Below are positions 1 to 8,290 of a DNA stretch of 37,380 nucleotides, one piece after another. The notes under the pieces are model-generated. The model was not told the origin of the DNA. It saw only the letters and a program-made list of their open reading frames with translations, and made no database searches. The stretch comes from an uncultured Eubacteriales bacterium (GTDB taxonomy: Bacteria; Bacillota; Clostridia; Oscillospirales; CAG-272). Positions within the stretch are counted from its first letter, which is position 1. Every line of letters begins with the position of its first letter. The position numbers and the translations under genes were made by a program. The DNA is taken from NCBI GenBank assembly GCA_958352145.1, contig CATWNM010000021.1, positions 1 to 37,380 on the forward strand, read 5' to 3'.

Positions 1-1524
1 CAGCTTGACGGCGGAAAGTGTCCGGATTGCGGCGCGCCGGTCGTTAAAACCAGTGAAGAAGCTTATTTCTTTAAAATGAGCAAATATGCGCAGCAACTGT
101 CCGAGTATATCGAAGCGCATCCCGAATTTATTGAGCCCGCGGCGCGAAAAAAAGAAATGGTCAATAATTTTCTGAAAGCCGGATTGCAGGATTTGTGTGT
201 TTCGAGAAGTTCGTTTACTTGGGGCGTCCCTGTCCCGTTTGACGAAAAGCACGTTGCTTATGTCTGGATGGATGCGCTGTCGAACTATATTACGGCGCTT
301 GGCTATGATCCGGAAAATGCCGTGCAGCCCGAACTATTTCAAAAATTCTGGCCGGCAGATGTGCATATCATCGGTAAGGATATTTTGCGCTTTCATACGA
401 TATATTGGCCGATCTTTTTGATGGCGCTTGGTCTTCCGCTTCCCAAAAAAATATTCGGTCATCCATGGTTTAACTTTGGAGCGGACAAAATGTCTAAATC
501 CAAAGGCAACGTGATTTATGCGGATACATTGGCGGAACTGTTCGGTGTGGATGGGGTGCGTTATTATGCGCTGTCTGAGATGCCTTACGCATCGGACGGC
601 AGTATAACGTATGAGAATATAGTTAGCCGGTATAACACGGATCTGGCAAACAATCTCGGAAATCTGGTCAATCGTACAATGGCCATGACACAGAAGTATT
701 TTAATGGCCTTGTGCCGTCAGGCGGCGTTTTGGAACCTATCGATCAGGAGTTGATTGCAGAGGCCGCGCGGGCAAAAGAAAACTCCTACAATTGTATGGA
801 GGCATACCATATTGCCGATGCTCTGGAGGTAATATTTGCGCTCTTTCGCCGTGCAAATAAATATATAGACGAAACTGCGCCATGGGTGCTTGCGAAAGAC
901 GAGCAGCAGCGGAAGCGGCTCGGGACGGTGCTGTATAATCTTTTGGAAACCATACGAATCGGCGCGGTGTTATTGACGCCGTTTTTGCCTGCAACGGCTG
1001 AAAATATTCTGAATCAGCTGAATACGGATGCCAAGGATTATAAGAGTTTGACCAGCTTTGGCGGTCTTGTATCCGGCAGACCCGTGGGACAAGCCGCGGT
1101 ATTGTTCGCCCGGCTTGATGAGGACGAGATTTTAGAAAAGGTTCAAATGGTCAATCTCGCGGCCGAAGCGGCTGTAAAGGCGGAAGAAAAGCCGGAAGGC
1201 GTTGCGCAGATCGGTATCGATGCCTTTATGGGCGTTGAATTGCGCACAGCGCAGGTGATTGCCTGTGAAAAAATTCCGAAAGCGAAAAAACTGCTGAAAC
1301 TTCAGTTGGATCTTGGGTATGAACGGCGGCAGGTTGTTTCCGGCATTGCAAAATTTTATACGCCTGAGCAGATGATCGGAAAAAAGGTTATTGTAGTTGC
1401 CAATCTCGCGCCTGTAAAGCTTTGCGGTGAAGAAAGCTGCGGGATGATTCTGGCTTCCGGGGAAGAGGAGGTTCGCGTGGTATTTCTGGATCCGGCAACG
1501 CCGCTTGGGGAGCGCGTCCGATAA
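1..1524 (+). CDS. metG: Methionyl-tRNA synthetase, C-terminal part (5' end outside window)
   Basis: Charges tRNA-Met with methionine in the cytoplasm. The reading frame is open from base 1, so the start and the HIGH-motif half lie upstream of the window. What remains is 507 residues. They begin with half of the zinc knuckle (CPDC, residues 7-10), followed by the class I signature KMSKS at about 163-167, then the helical anticodon-binding domain. From about residue 404 there is an appended EMAP-II/Arc1p-like OB-fold tRNA-binding domain (segment VELRTAQV), as in the long clostridial and bacillary MetRS form. The stop codon TAA shares its last A with the ATG of tatD, so the two are translationally coupled. 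The metG-tatD pairing is common in Firmicutes. No frame damage is visible. Confidence 0.97.
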   Translation, partial: QLDGGKCPDCGAPVVKTSEEAYFFKMSKYAQQLSEYIEAHPEFIEPAARKKEMVNNFLKAGLQDLCVSRSSFTWGVPVPFDEKHVAYVWMDALSNYITALGYDPENAVQPELFQKFWPADVHIIGKDILRFHTIYWPIFLMALGLPLPKKIFGHPWFNFGADKMSKSKGNVIYADTLAELFGVDGVRYYALSEMPYASDGSITYENIVSRYNTDLANNLGNLVNRTMAMTQKYFNGLVPSGGVLEPIDQELIAEAARAKENSYNCMEAYHIADALEVIFALFRRANKYIDETAPWVLAKDEQQRKRLGTVLYNLLETIRIGAVLLTPFLPATAENILNQLNTDAKDYKSLTSFGGLVSGRPVGQAAVLFARLDEDEILEKVQMVNLAAEAAVKAEEKPEGVAQIGIDAFMGVELRTAQVIACEKIPKAKKLLKLQLDLGYERRQVVSGIAKFYTPEQMIGKKVIVVANLAPVKLCGEESCGMILASGEEEVRVVFLDPATPLGERVR

Positions 1525-2324
1525 TGTATTTTGATTCGCATGCGCATTATTTTGACAGTCGTTTCCAAAGGGAATTCCCAGGAGGCCCAGATGCGCTTTT
1601 GCATGATCTATTCAGCAAAACTGTTTGCGGGATCATCAATGTTGGAGACAGTCTAAAAAGCTCGGTGCAGTGTATCTCGCAGGCCGCATGTTATCCAAAC
1701 ATGTATGCCGCAGTAGGTATCCACCCCACCAGCGCAGGCGTCGAATGTACGCTGGATCAAGCGCGCGCCGCATTGTGCGATATGTTGGACCGCGCGCAGC
1801 AAAGCAAAATCGTAGCGGTTGGGGAAATCGGTTTTGATTATCACTATGACGACGTAAGCCGGGAAGTGCAGCGCGCGTTTTTTGATATGCAGATGCGCGC
1901 TGCCGAAATGTACGGGCTTCCTGTAGTGATCCATGATCGCGAGGCGCATGGCGATTGCTTCGATATGGTCTTGAAATATCCGAACGTGCGGGGCGTGTTT
2001 CATAGCTTCAGCGCCAGTGCCGAAATCGCGGCGGAACTGATCAAGCGAGGGTGGCTTGTGTCTTTTTCCGGTGTGGTTACATTTAAAAATGTGTCGCGTG
2101 TGCGTTCAGTGGCAGAGCGCGTTCCGCTTGACAAAATGCTGATTGAGACGGATTGCCCGTATCTTGCGCCGCATCCGTTTCGCGGGGCATGCAATCATTC
2201 CGGCATGCTGGAATATGTTGTGCAGGCGATTGCGGAAGTTCATGGAGCAGATTGTGAGATGGTTGCCGCTATAACGGCGGATAATGCAAAACGCTTTTTT
2301 GGGATTGAACGGATTAAATCATGA
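1524..2324 (+). CDS. tatD: TatD family metal-dependent DNase
   Basis: A 266-residue metal-dependent hydrolase of the TatD/YcfH family, a TIM-barrel 3'-5' DNase implicated in DNA repair or turnover. All expected metal ligands are visible: the H-x-H pair at H6/H8 near the N-terminus, E101 in GEIGFDYH, H137 in VIHDRE, H160 in VFHSFS and D210 in ETDCPY. Length is normal for the family. The start ATG overlaps the metG stop by one base, and the stop TGA overlaps the next gene's ATG by four bases, so this is the middle gene of a tightly packed operon. Confidence 0.96.
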   Translation: MYFDSHAHYFDSRFQREFPGGPDALLHDLFSKTVCGIINVGDSLKSSVQCISQAACYPNMYAAVGIHPTSAGVECTLDQARAALCDMLDRAQQSKIVAVGEIGFDYHYDDVSREVQRAFFDMQMRAAEMYGLPVVIHDREAHGDCFDMVLKYPNVRGVFHSFSASAEIAAELIKRGWLVSFSGVVTFKNVSRVRSVAERVPLDKMLIETDCPYLAPHPFRGACNHSGMLEYVVQAIAEVHGADCEMVAAITADNAKRFFGIERIKS

Positions 2325-2986
2325 AAAATATGACGATTACGTATGAAGTGGGGAACGCACTTTATATCAACATTACAAACAGATGTTCCAATCACTGTGA
2401 TTTTTGTATTCGCAATAACGGGGATGGCGCGTACGGTTCAGAATCTTTGTGGCTTTCGCAGGAACCTTCAAGGGAAGAAATTCTGTCTGCGGTTCGTTCC
2501 CGCCGGCTATCCGATTATGAGGAGCTTGTGTTTTGCGGCTATGGAGAGCCGACAGAGCGGCTTGAGGACATGATTTGGGTGGCCAGAGAACTGAAAAAAG
2601 AATTTTCGGTTAAGATCAGGGTCAATACGAACGGGCATTCCTCGCTGTTACTTGGCCGGGATACGGCGCCTATGTATCAGAATGCGATTGATACCGTTTC
2701 GATCAGTCTGAATGCGCCGAATGCTGAGGAATACGATAAAATGTGCCATTCTAAATTTGGTAAAGCCGCCTATGCGGGGCTGCTGGATTTTGCAAAACGG
2801 GTCAAACAATATGTTCCGCATGTTGTGCTGACAGTTGTCGATTCCGCTTTAACGCCTGAGGGGATTGCGGCCTGCCGGGAGATCGCAAAGGAGACCGGCG
2901 TTCCGCTGCGCGTGCGCCATTATATTGGAAAAGCCGAGTCAGAAAACGTTGACTCGGCTGTTGAGAAAGAACAAAAAACACAATAA
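2321..2986 (+). CDS. TatD-linked radical SAM protein
   Basis: A 221-residue small radical SAM protein. The 4Fe-4S cluster motif C-x3-C-x2-C is at C22, C26 and C29, followed by a glycine-rich SAM-binding segment GYGEPTER at 73-80. It lacks SPASM or other accessory cysteine clusters. Small radical SAM proteins encoded directly after tatD form a recognised family (TatD-linked rSAM, TIGR04038 from memory) whose substrate is unknown. The ATG overlaps the tatD stop by four bases. The last about 20 codons, after the conserved-looking RHYIGKAE region, contain a perfect 10-bp inverted repeat (2932-2941 with 2950-2959) and look like low-complexity read-through, so the C-terminus may be extended compared with relatives. 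Confidence 0.9.
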   Translation: MKNMTITYEVGNALYINITNRCSNHCDFCIRNNGDGAYGSESLWLSQEPSREEILSAVRSRRLSDYEELVFCGYGEPTERLEDMIWVARELKKEFSVKIRVNTNGHSSLLLGRDTAPMYQNAIDTVSISLNAPNAEEYDKMCHSKFGKAAYAGLLDFAKRVKQYVPHVVLTVVDSALTPEGIAACREIAKETGVPLRVRHYIGKAESENVDSAVEKEQKTQ

Positions 2987-2992
2987 AATTTG

Positions 2993-3024
2993 GATAAAGA
3001 GCGGCGCATGCGCCGCTCTTTATC
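2993..3024 (+). terminator. Perfect 32-bp palindrome ending the metG-tatD-rSAM operon
   Basis: A gap-free palindrome with arms 2993-3008 and 3009-3024, GC-rich in the middle and flanked by AAAGAG/CTCTTT. It starts seven bases after the radical SAM stop codon. There is no long T run after it, so its efficiency as an intrinsic terminator is uncertain. Confidence 0.65.
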
Positions 3025-3050
3025 TGCAATAGCGTACAGCAGGCAAAACA

Positions 3051-3083
3051 AAAGAGCCGCCAAGCATGTCTTGACGGCTCTTT
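3051..3083 (-). terminator. Terminator of pckG
   Basis: A 14-bp stem with one mismatch (arms 3051-3064 and 3070-3083, 5-nt loop). On the minus strand the stem ends in CTCTTT and is followed by TGTTTTG. It lies 27 bases past the pckG stop and could also stop plus-strand transcription. Confidence 0.75.
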
Positions 3084-3109
3084 GCTGTGATTATACTCGT
3101 GTTTTAAAC

Positions 3110-4888
3110 TTAGCCCAGGCGTTTTTCCAGCGCATCGAGTTCTGCATGCAGTTCGGCGGGAACGCGGTCTCCGACCAGCGCATAAAATTCACGAATGTTC
3201 TTAACGTCTTCTTTCCAGGACGCCGTATCGATCTTCAAAAGCTCCTTGATCGTATCGATGGTAACATCTTTGAGACCGTCTACGTTAATATCCTCGGGCT
3301 TCGGAACATAGCCGACCGGCGTTTCTACGGCGTCTACAGTGTCATCACAGCGCGCCAGAATCCACAAAAGTACGCGCATGTTGTCGCCAAAGCCCGGCCA
3401 GATGAAATTGCCATCCTCGTCCGTGCGGAACCAGTTGACATTGAAAATTTTGGGTGCATGCGGAATTTTTTTACCCATTTCAAGCCAATGCGCGAAATAA
3501 TCTCCCATATTGTAGCCGACAAATGGACGCATTGCCATTGGATCGCGGCGCACCACACCTACGGCGCCTGCCGCAGCAGCAGTCGTTTCAGAGGCCATAA
3601 TCGAGCCGACAAATGTACCGTGCTGCCAGTTAAAGGATTGATAAACCAGGGGCGCCGTTTTTGCACGCCGTCCGCCGAATACGATCGCGCTGATGGGAAC
3701 GCCGGCCGGATTATTGAACTCGGCTGACAGACAAGGGCAGTTGGTTGCTTTGGCCGTAAATCTGGAGTTTGGATGCGCGCCGCAAGTACTCTTGTCTTTC
3801 TTGTCGTATTTGGTATAATCCCACTTGTTGCCTTTCCAATCGATTGCGTTTTTCGGCGGGTTGTTATCAAGACCTTCCCACCAAACCGTATTGTTGTCAA
3901 GATTGTGGACGACATTGGTGAAAATGGTATCTTTCATCGTCGTATGCAGGGCGTTGGGATTGGATTTTTCATTGGTGCCGGGGGCAACGCCGAAGAACCC
4001 ATTTTCGGGATTTACGGCCCAGAGTCTGCCGTCGCTGCCAACACGCAGCCATGCAATATCGTCGCCTACGCACCATACTTTATAGCCAAGATTTTTATAA
4101 ATTTCCGGCGGGATCAGCATAGCGAGGTTAGTTTTGCCGCAGGCAGACGGGAAAGCGGCGGAGATATACTTGATCTGGCCATTGGGATATTCGATTCCCA
4201 AAATCAGCATATGCTCGGCCATCCATCCTTCTTTTCTTCCAAGATAGGAAGCGATGCGGAGTGCAAAGCATTTTTTGCCCAGCAGTACGTTTCCGCCGTA
4301 ACCGGAGTTTACAGACCAAATTGTGTTGTCCTCCGGGAAGTGGCAGATGTAGCGGTTTTCCTCGTCCAATTGCGCTTTGGAGTGAAGTCCTTTGATAAAG
4401 TCGGCGCTGTCACCAAGCGCCTCTAATACGTTATTGCCCACTCTGGTCATAATCAGCATGTTCAGCACAACGTATATCGAGTCGGTCAGTTCGATGCCGT
4501 ATTTTGCAAATTCTGAGCCCACGATGCCCATGGAATAGGGAATCACATACATGGTTCTGCCTTTCATGGCACCGGTATACAGTTTCGTCAGCTTTGCATA
4601 GCATTCCGCGGGAGCCATCCAGTTGTTGATGTTTCCGGCGTCTTCTTTTTCCGTGGTGCAGATGAACGTTCTGTTTTCTACACGGGCTACATCGTTGACG
4701 GCCGTTCTATGCAGGTAGCAATTCGGCAAAAGATCCTGATTCAATTTGACGATCTCGCCGGTTGAGCAAGCTTCGGCGCGGAGAGCTTCGGCCTGTTCTT
4801 CGGTACCGTCGATCCAGACAATTTTATCAGGCTGCGTCATCGCGGCCATTTCGTCAATCCATTTGACGACATGCGTGTTTTTGGTCAT
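3110..4888 (-). CDS. pckG: Phosphoenolpyruvate carboxykinase (GTP)
   Basis: Interconverts oxaloacetate and PEP with GTP/GDP (EC 4.1.1.32). At 592 residues it has the length of the GTP-dependent family, not the ATP-dependent one (about 540). The family hallmark FPSACGKTN at 246-254 includes the P-loop and the hyper-reactive cysteine C250. Also visible are the R-loop region VARVENRT near 67-74, metal-binding residues in GKKCFALR (204-211), H226 and VGDD (274-277). The start is supported by AGGAG placed nine bases upstream of the ATG. It has its own promoter and terminator, so it is probably monocistronic. In an anaerobe with an oxaloacetate decarboxylase operon nearby, it may work in either direction. 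Confidence 0.97.
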   Translation of the reverse strand: MTKNTHVVKWIDEMAAMTQPDKIVWIDGTEEQAEALRAEACSTGEIVKLNQDLLPNCYLHRTAVNDVARVENRTFICTTEKEDAGNINNWMAPAECYAKLTKLYTGAMKGRTMYVIPYSMGIVGSEFAKYGIELTDSIYVVLNMLIMTRVGNNVLEALGDSADFIKGLHSKAQLDEENRYICHFPEDNTIWSVNSGYGGNVLLGKKCFALRIASYLGRKEGWMAEHMLILGIEYPNGQIKYISAAFPSACGKTNLAMLIPPEIYKNLGYKVWCVGDDIAWLRVGSDGRLWAVNPENGFFGVAPGTNEKSNPNALHTTMKDTIFTNVVHNLDNNTVWWEGLDNNPPKNAIDWKGNKWDYTKYDKKDKSTCGAHPNSRFTAKATNCPCLSAEFNNPAGVPISAIVFGGRRAKTAPLVYQSFNWQHGTFVGSIMASETTAAAAGAVGVVRRDPMAMRPFVGYNMGDYFAHWLEMGKKIPHAPKIFNVNWFRTDEDGNFIWPGFGDNMRVLLWILARCDDTVDAVETPVGYVPKPEDINVDGLKDVTIDTIKELLKIDTASWKEDVKNIREFYALVGDRVPAELHAELDALEKRLG

Positions 4889-4946
4889 ATTTCTGTTCTC
4901 CTGTTCTATTTAAAAATTTTTATCCGTTAAAAATAACAATTTTTCC

Positions 4947-4975
4947 CTAATAATAATATAGCACAGATTTGTCAA
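4947..4975 (-). promoter_or_regulatory. Promoter of pckG
   Basis: Minus strand reads TTGACA (4970-4975), 17-nt spacer, TATTAG (4947-4952). An alternative TATTAT lies slightly closer to the -35. It is about 60 bases upstream of the pckG ATG in an AT-rich intergenic stretch. Confidence 0.65.
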
Positions 4976-5087
4976 ATTTGCAACAGATAGTTAAAAATAA
5001 TGCAGATTTTCACTGTACGTCAAAATTTTATCATTGAAAAGATATTTCTTTGGCAAGTTTATAAAGCGCAGCCTATAAAAGCATAAA

Positions 5088-6344
5088 TCAGTATTTCAAA
5101 ATATTGTATCTTTGATTCAAAATTTGCCAAAGGACAGGGCAATTATAGTCCAGCGACGAAACGCTGACACCACCAAGGTTGTACCGGTCGAGCATATCCA
5201 GTTTTTCAGAAATCGATCGTGCGTCTTCATAACAGACCAGATGTTCTTGTGGGAACCTTCTGGTGTTTTCCGTATATTGGAGATAAGGCGTACGGCTTTG
5301 CTCATTGAATGCGGAACTGATGGCCTGACCGTTAGCAATTTCCAGTCCGCACGCGGCGTTTACTGCACTTTTTTTATAACCGGCTCCGTTTTTAACGTAG
5401 TCAAGTCCGAAGGTCGGAATACCCATGAGCAGTTTGGATGCATATTTGCGAAGATTCTCCCATTCGAACAGCGCCTGCATTTTGTCATAGGGCGCTGCCG
5501 GGGAAGGAACCGTCTCATCATCCCAAATAAAACTCCAAACGGGTGTAAAGTCCGTGGTATCTATTCTATTTTCGTCATTTTTGCCAAGCGTGTCGGAAAG
5601 CGGAAGAAATGGCGATATAACTTTTATATTGGAAGCTCCGGCAAGTCCGTGCAGGGCGAGCAGCATATCGGCATATTGATAGTTATCTTCTTCGGGCATG
5701 CCTTCAAACGAAACTTCTATGCCTTCGGCGCCGCTGTTGTGTGCCGCTTGCAGTGCGCTTTGAATAAAGCGTTCGGTAGAATCTGGAGAGGATAATATGG
5801 CGGATGCGCGGCGGGGATCATATTTTCCGCGCATATCTAGGCAATCAATAAACAGAAAGGGAATGGCTCGATATTTTTTGGCCATTGCGGTATAAGGACG
5901 TACATCGCGTGTAAGCGACACGCCGTTGTCGGTAAGCCGTGCTGCGTTCTGTATGCTGAGGGCGGATATGTAGGGAAGTTTCTTTTCGATTGTATCGACC
6001 GGTGCGTTGCCCGAGTATGCGTGTACGATAATTTGCGGCGCGCCGGTTCGGTCGTATTCTATGTTCAGCGTTTGAGACGGCGTCAATGTATTTCCTGAGG
6101 CTTGCGGGTTATTTTGCATCAGAGAAAGTACACTGACGCTGTTTTTTTGTGCGATGCTTTGCAGAGTATCGCCTCCGCGCACGATACAGGTTTTGCATGG
6201 CTTGCTGATGATTAGAGTTTGTCCCGGGATGAGCTTTTTTTCCGGATCCAAAAAATTGTCGGTTAGAATTCTGGATTCGGGAATTCCGTATTGCCGGGCA
6301 ATGGAATAGAATGTATCGCTTGGACTGACAGTATGAATGATCAT
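5088..6344 (-). CDS. LysM-GH18 protein, YaaH/SleL-type spore glycosidase family
   Basis: A 418-residue protein with two N-terminal LysM peptidoglycan-binding repeats (about 1-47 and 50-96) and a GH18 chitinase-like barrel (about 105-415). This is the architecture of B. subtilis YaaH/SleL, which act on spore cortex. There is no signal peptide, as is usual for that group because the proteins are packaged from the mother cell. The GH18 strand that normally reads like DGxxxDxE is here EGIEVSFE (207-214): the terminal glutamate E214 is kept, but the acidic residue two positions before it is serine (S212). Activity may therefore be weak or lost. The start has the ribosome site GGTGAGGTG eight bases upstream. 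It suggests a spore-forming lineage. The family call is firm; enzymatic activity is not. Confidence 0.85.
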   Translation of the reverse strand: MIIHTVSPSDTFYSIARQYGIPESRILTDNFLDPEKKLIPGQTLIISKPCKTCIVRGGDTLQSIAQKNSVSVLSLMQNNPQASGNTLTPSQTLNIEYDRTGAPQIIVHAYSGNAPVDTIEKKLPYISALSIQNAARLTDNGVSLTRDVRPYTAMAKKYRAIPFLFIDCLDMRGKYDPRRASAILSSPDSTERFIQSALQAAHNSGAEGIEVSFEGMPEEDNYQYADMLLALHGLAGASNIKVISPFLPLSDTLGKNDENRIDTTDFTPVWSFIWDDETVPSPAAPYDKMQALFEWENLRKYASKLLMGIPTFGLDYVKNGAGYKKSAVNAACGLEIANGQAISSAFNEQSRTPYLQYTENTRRFPQEHLVCYEDARSISEKLDMLDRYNLGGVSVSSLDYNCPVLWQILNQRYNILKY

Positions 6345-6397
6345 GGAAACACCTCACCATTTGAATTTCTAACAGTATATGCAAAATGCCGATTTAT

Positions 6398-6426
6398 TTT
6401 ACAGAACAGAATTTTTGCGGTAAAAA
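6398..6426 (+). promoter_or_regulatory. Possible promoter of eno
   Basis: TTTACA (6398-6403), 17-nt spacer, TAAAAA (6421-6426), followed by further AT-rich sequence that could supply a better -10. It sits 42 bases before the eno ATG, between divergent genes. Confidence 0.4.
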
Positions 6427-6467
6427 TGATAATAATATTCTCGTACATTCTTTTAGGAGGGACAAGC

Positions 6468-7736
6468 ATGGGAAAAAATTATATAACAAAAGTATGCGGC
6501 AGAGAAGTTTTGGATTCCCGCGGTAATCCGACTGTAGAGGCCTCTGTTGTGCTGAGCGATGGATCTGTCGGGATGGCAAGCGTTCCGTCCGGCGCATCGA
6601 CCGGCGCATATGAGGCGCATGAACTGCGGGATAAGGGAAGTGCGCGTTATGGCGGAAAAGGCGTGCTTGATGCGGTTTGTAATATTCATAAAAAAATTCA
6701 TCCGGCCCTGTCCGGTATTTCTGTATATGAACAGTATGAGATCGATGCGATTATGCGGGAAATCGACGGTACGGAAAATAAATCAAGGCTTGGAGCTAAT
6801 GCGTTGCTGGCCGTTTCCATGGCGTGCGCCCGCGCCGCGGCGATTTCATATCATATGCCGCTGTTTAAATATCTTGGGGGAATTTCGGCGCGGCGCCTGC
6901 CAGTACCCATGATGAATATTTTAAACGGCGGCGCGCATGCTTCAAATAATGTGGATATTCAGGAATTTATGATTGCGCCTGTCGGCGCGCACAGTTTTGC
7001 AGACGCGCTGCGGATTGGTGCGGAAATATATCATACGCTTGGCAAAATTCTCCGGGAACGCGGATTGGCGACAGCGGTTGGCGACGAGGGAGGATATGCG
7101 CCGGATCTGAAAGGGGACGAAGAAGCGATCCAGTTGATCTGCGAAGCGATCGAAGAAGCGGGATATGATACGGATGTCGTCAAAGTAGCGCTGGACGCGG
7201 CAAGTAGCGAATGGCAAAATAACGGTGCGTATTTTTTGCCGAAAAGAAAAGTCAATATGCAGACAGAAGAATTGATTGCATATTGGGAAGGGTTGGTTTC
7301 CAAATATCCAATCTGTTCAATTGAAGACGCTCTGGATCAGTCGGATTTTGCGGGCTGGGCGAATCTTACGCGCAGGCTGGGCGATAAAATTATGCTGGTC
7401 GGAGACGATTTGTTTGTGACCAATACCAAGCGTCTGCTTGAAGGAATTCGATGCGGCGCGGCAAATACGATTTTAATTAAGCCCAATCAGATCGGAACGC
7501 TCAGCGAGACGCTCGACGTTATTCTGCACGCCAAAGCAAACGGATATAAATTTATTTTATCGCATCGCTCGGGCGAAACAGAGGATACGACGATCGCGGA
7601 TATAGCAGTGGCCTCCAATGCGCCGTTTATTAAGACCGGCGCGCCTTGTCGAAGCGAACGGGTTGCAAAATACAATCGTTTGCTGCGTATTGAGAGTTCT
7701 TTGAATTCCGGAGCGTTATACGGGAGTCACGTCTGA
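6468..7736 (+). CDS. eno: Enolase
   Basis: Converts 2-phosphoglycerate to PEP in glycolysis and gluconeogenesis (EC 4.2.1.11). The protein has 422 residues. Conserved elements are LDSRGNPT near the N-terminus, the catalytic glutamate E207 in GDEGGYAPD, catalytic lysine K338 in LIKPNQIGT, H366 in SHRSGET and the C-terminal segment GAPCRSERVAKYN. An in-frame reading extends upstream to 6291, but the start at 6468 is clear: TAGGAGG stands six to seven bases before it and the family N-terminus MGKNYITKV begins there. It is single, with its own strong terminator. Confidence 0.97.
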   Translation: MGKNYITKVCGREVLDSRGNPTVEASVVLSDGSVGMASVPSGASTGAYEAHELRDKGSARYGGKGVLDAVCNIHKKIHPALSGISVYEQYEIDAIMREIDGTENKSRLGANALLAVSMACARAAAISYHMPLFKYLGGISARRLPVPMMNILNGGAHASNNVDIQEFMIAPVGAHSFADALRIGAEIYHTLGKILRERGLATAVGDEGGYAPDLKGDEEAIQLICEAIEEAGYDTDVVKVALDAASSEWQNNGAYFLPKRKVNMQTEELIAYWEGLVSKYPICSIEDALDQSDFAGWANLTRRLGDKIMLVGDDLFVTNTKRLLEGIRCGAANTILIKPNQIGTLSETLDVILHAKANGYKFILSHRSGETEDTTIADIAVASNAPFIKTGAPCRSERVAKYNRLLRIESSLNSGALYGSHV

Positions 7737-7744
7737 CTTTGATT

Positions 7745-7774
7745 TGCGGCCGCCTAAAACGGCGGCCGCATTTT
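7745..7774 (+). terminator. Terminator of eno
   Basis: A perfect GC-rich stem (GCGGCCGCC with GGCGGCCGC, arms 7746-7754 and 7761-7769, closed by one more T-A pair), loop TAAAAC, then TTTT. It begins eight bases after the eno stop. Confidence 0.9.
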
Positions 7775-7798
7775 CCGATTGAAAACTTGAAAAAAGTG

Positions 7799-7827
7799 TT
7801 GACAAATTCAAACGAATATGGTATTAT
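7799..7827 (+). promoter_or_regulatory. Promoter of tRNA-Lys
   Basis: Perfect -35 TTGACA (7799-7804), 17-nt spacer, -10 TATTAT (7822-7827). The tRNA begins 17 bases after the -10. Confidence 0.88.
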
Positions 7828-7844
7828 ATCCAAGTGCGATAGAT

Positions 7845-7920
7845 GCCCCTGTAGCTCAGACGGTAGAGCACTTGACTTTTAATCAAGGTGTCCGGAGTTC
7901 GAATCTCCGCAGGAGCACCA
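7845..7920 (+). tRNA. tRNA-Lys, anticodon UUU
   Basis: A 76-nt cloverleaf with encoded CCA. Acceptor arms are GCCCCTG and CAGGAGC with discriminator A, D stem GCTC/GAGC, anticodon stem CTTGA/TCAAG with loop CTTTTAA (anticodon TTT), and T stem CGGAG/CTCCG with loop TTCGAAT. Position 3-70 is a C-A mismatch; every other acceptor pair is canonical. Its 3' half, from the last base of the anticodon stem, is duplicated at 10412-10457, showing that this gene is the attachment site of the adjoining element. Confidence 0.95.
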
Positions 7921-7951
7921 AACAATTAAGGGCTTTACTAAAGCCCTTTTT
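7875..7951 (+). repeat. attL-type direct repeat (tRNA 3' half plus terminator)
   Basis: Identical to 10412-10488 over 77 bp except for two bases (TT at 7926-7927 against AA at the other copy). It runs from the anticodon arm through the CCA end and the tRNA terminator hairpin (GGGCTTTACTAAAGCCC plus T run, 7928-7951), so the tRNA keeps both its 3' end and its terminator after integration. Confidence 0.92.
7928..7951 (+). terminator. Terminator of tRNA-Lys
   Basis: Stem GGGCTTTA/TAAAGCCC around a single C, followed by five T. The same hairpin occurs at the distal repeat (10465-10488). Confidence 0.85.
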
Positions 7952-8290
7952 CTGTTTCTGTTCGTTAGATTGAACGGTTGCTTTATATAGCTATCCCTTT
8001 AGAAAAAAGATAGCCTGTATCTGTCCGTTGAGTTGTTACGGAGAATACATACGTACCCGCTATTCTGTATCCGTTTAACTATACAGCCGCCCATAGCATA
8101 AGACACAGTACCGGGGCTTACGCCCCCGGCTGACCACCTGCAATATTTATGTATCGGTTTTGCACTTCCGATTGACGGCAGGCTATTCGAGTACGTGAAA
8201 CAGTTATCTGCCGGATGCATTTATTATTTAGGCTACACCAAACCACGCATATATATTTTCAAGCAGCATAGCGTTATCGGCTGCTGTTAT
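7952..8290. other. Left-end noncoding stretch of the element
   Basis: No convincing gene. Two structures are visible: a 6-bp hairpin with arms 7990-7995 and 8009-8014 around an A-rich loop, and a GC-rich hairpin, CCGGGGC at 8111-8117 with GCCCCCGG at 8122-8129 (one bulged C, loop TTAC). The second stands out in AT-rich surroundings and could be an origin of transfer, a replication signal or a recombinase arm region. The open frame on the minus strand here has no Shine-Dalgarno site. Confidence 0.5.

Noticed and set aside
2990..3727. Long plus-strand open frame opposite pckG
   Set aside because: Antisense shadow of a certain gene; crosses two terminators and shows no family features.
7999..8220. 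A 73-codon minus-strand open frame in the element's left end
   Set aside because: No ribosome site before its ATG, it spans two hairpins and I recognise no family; treated as noncoding or remnant.
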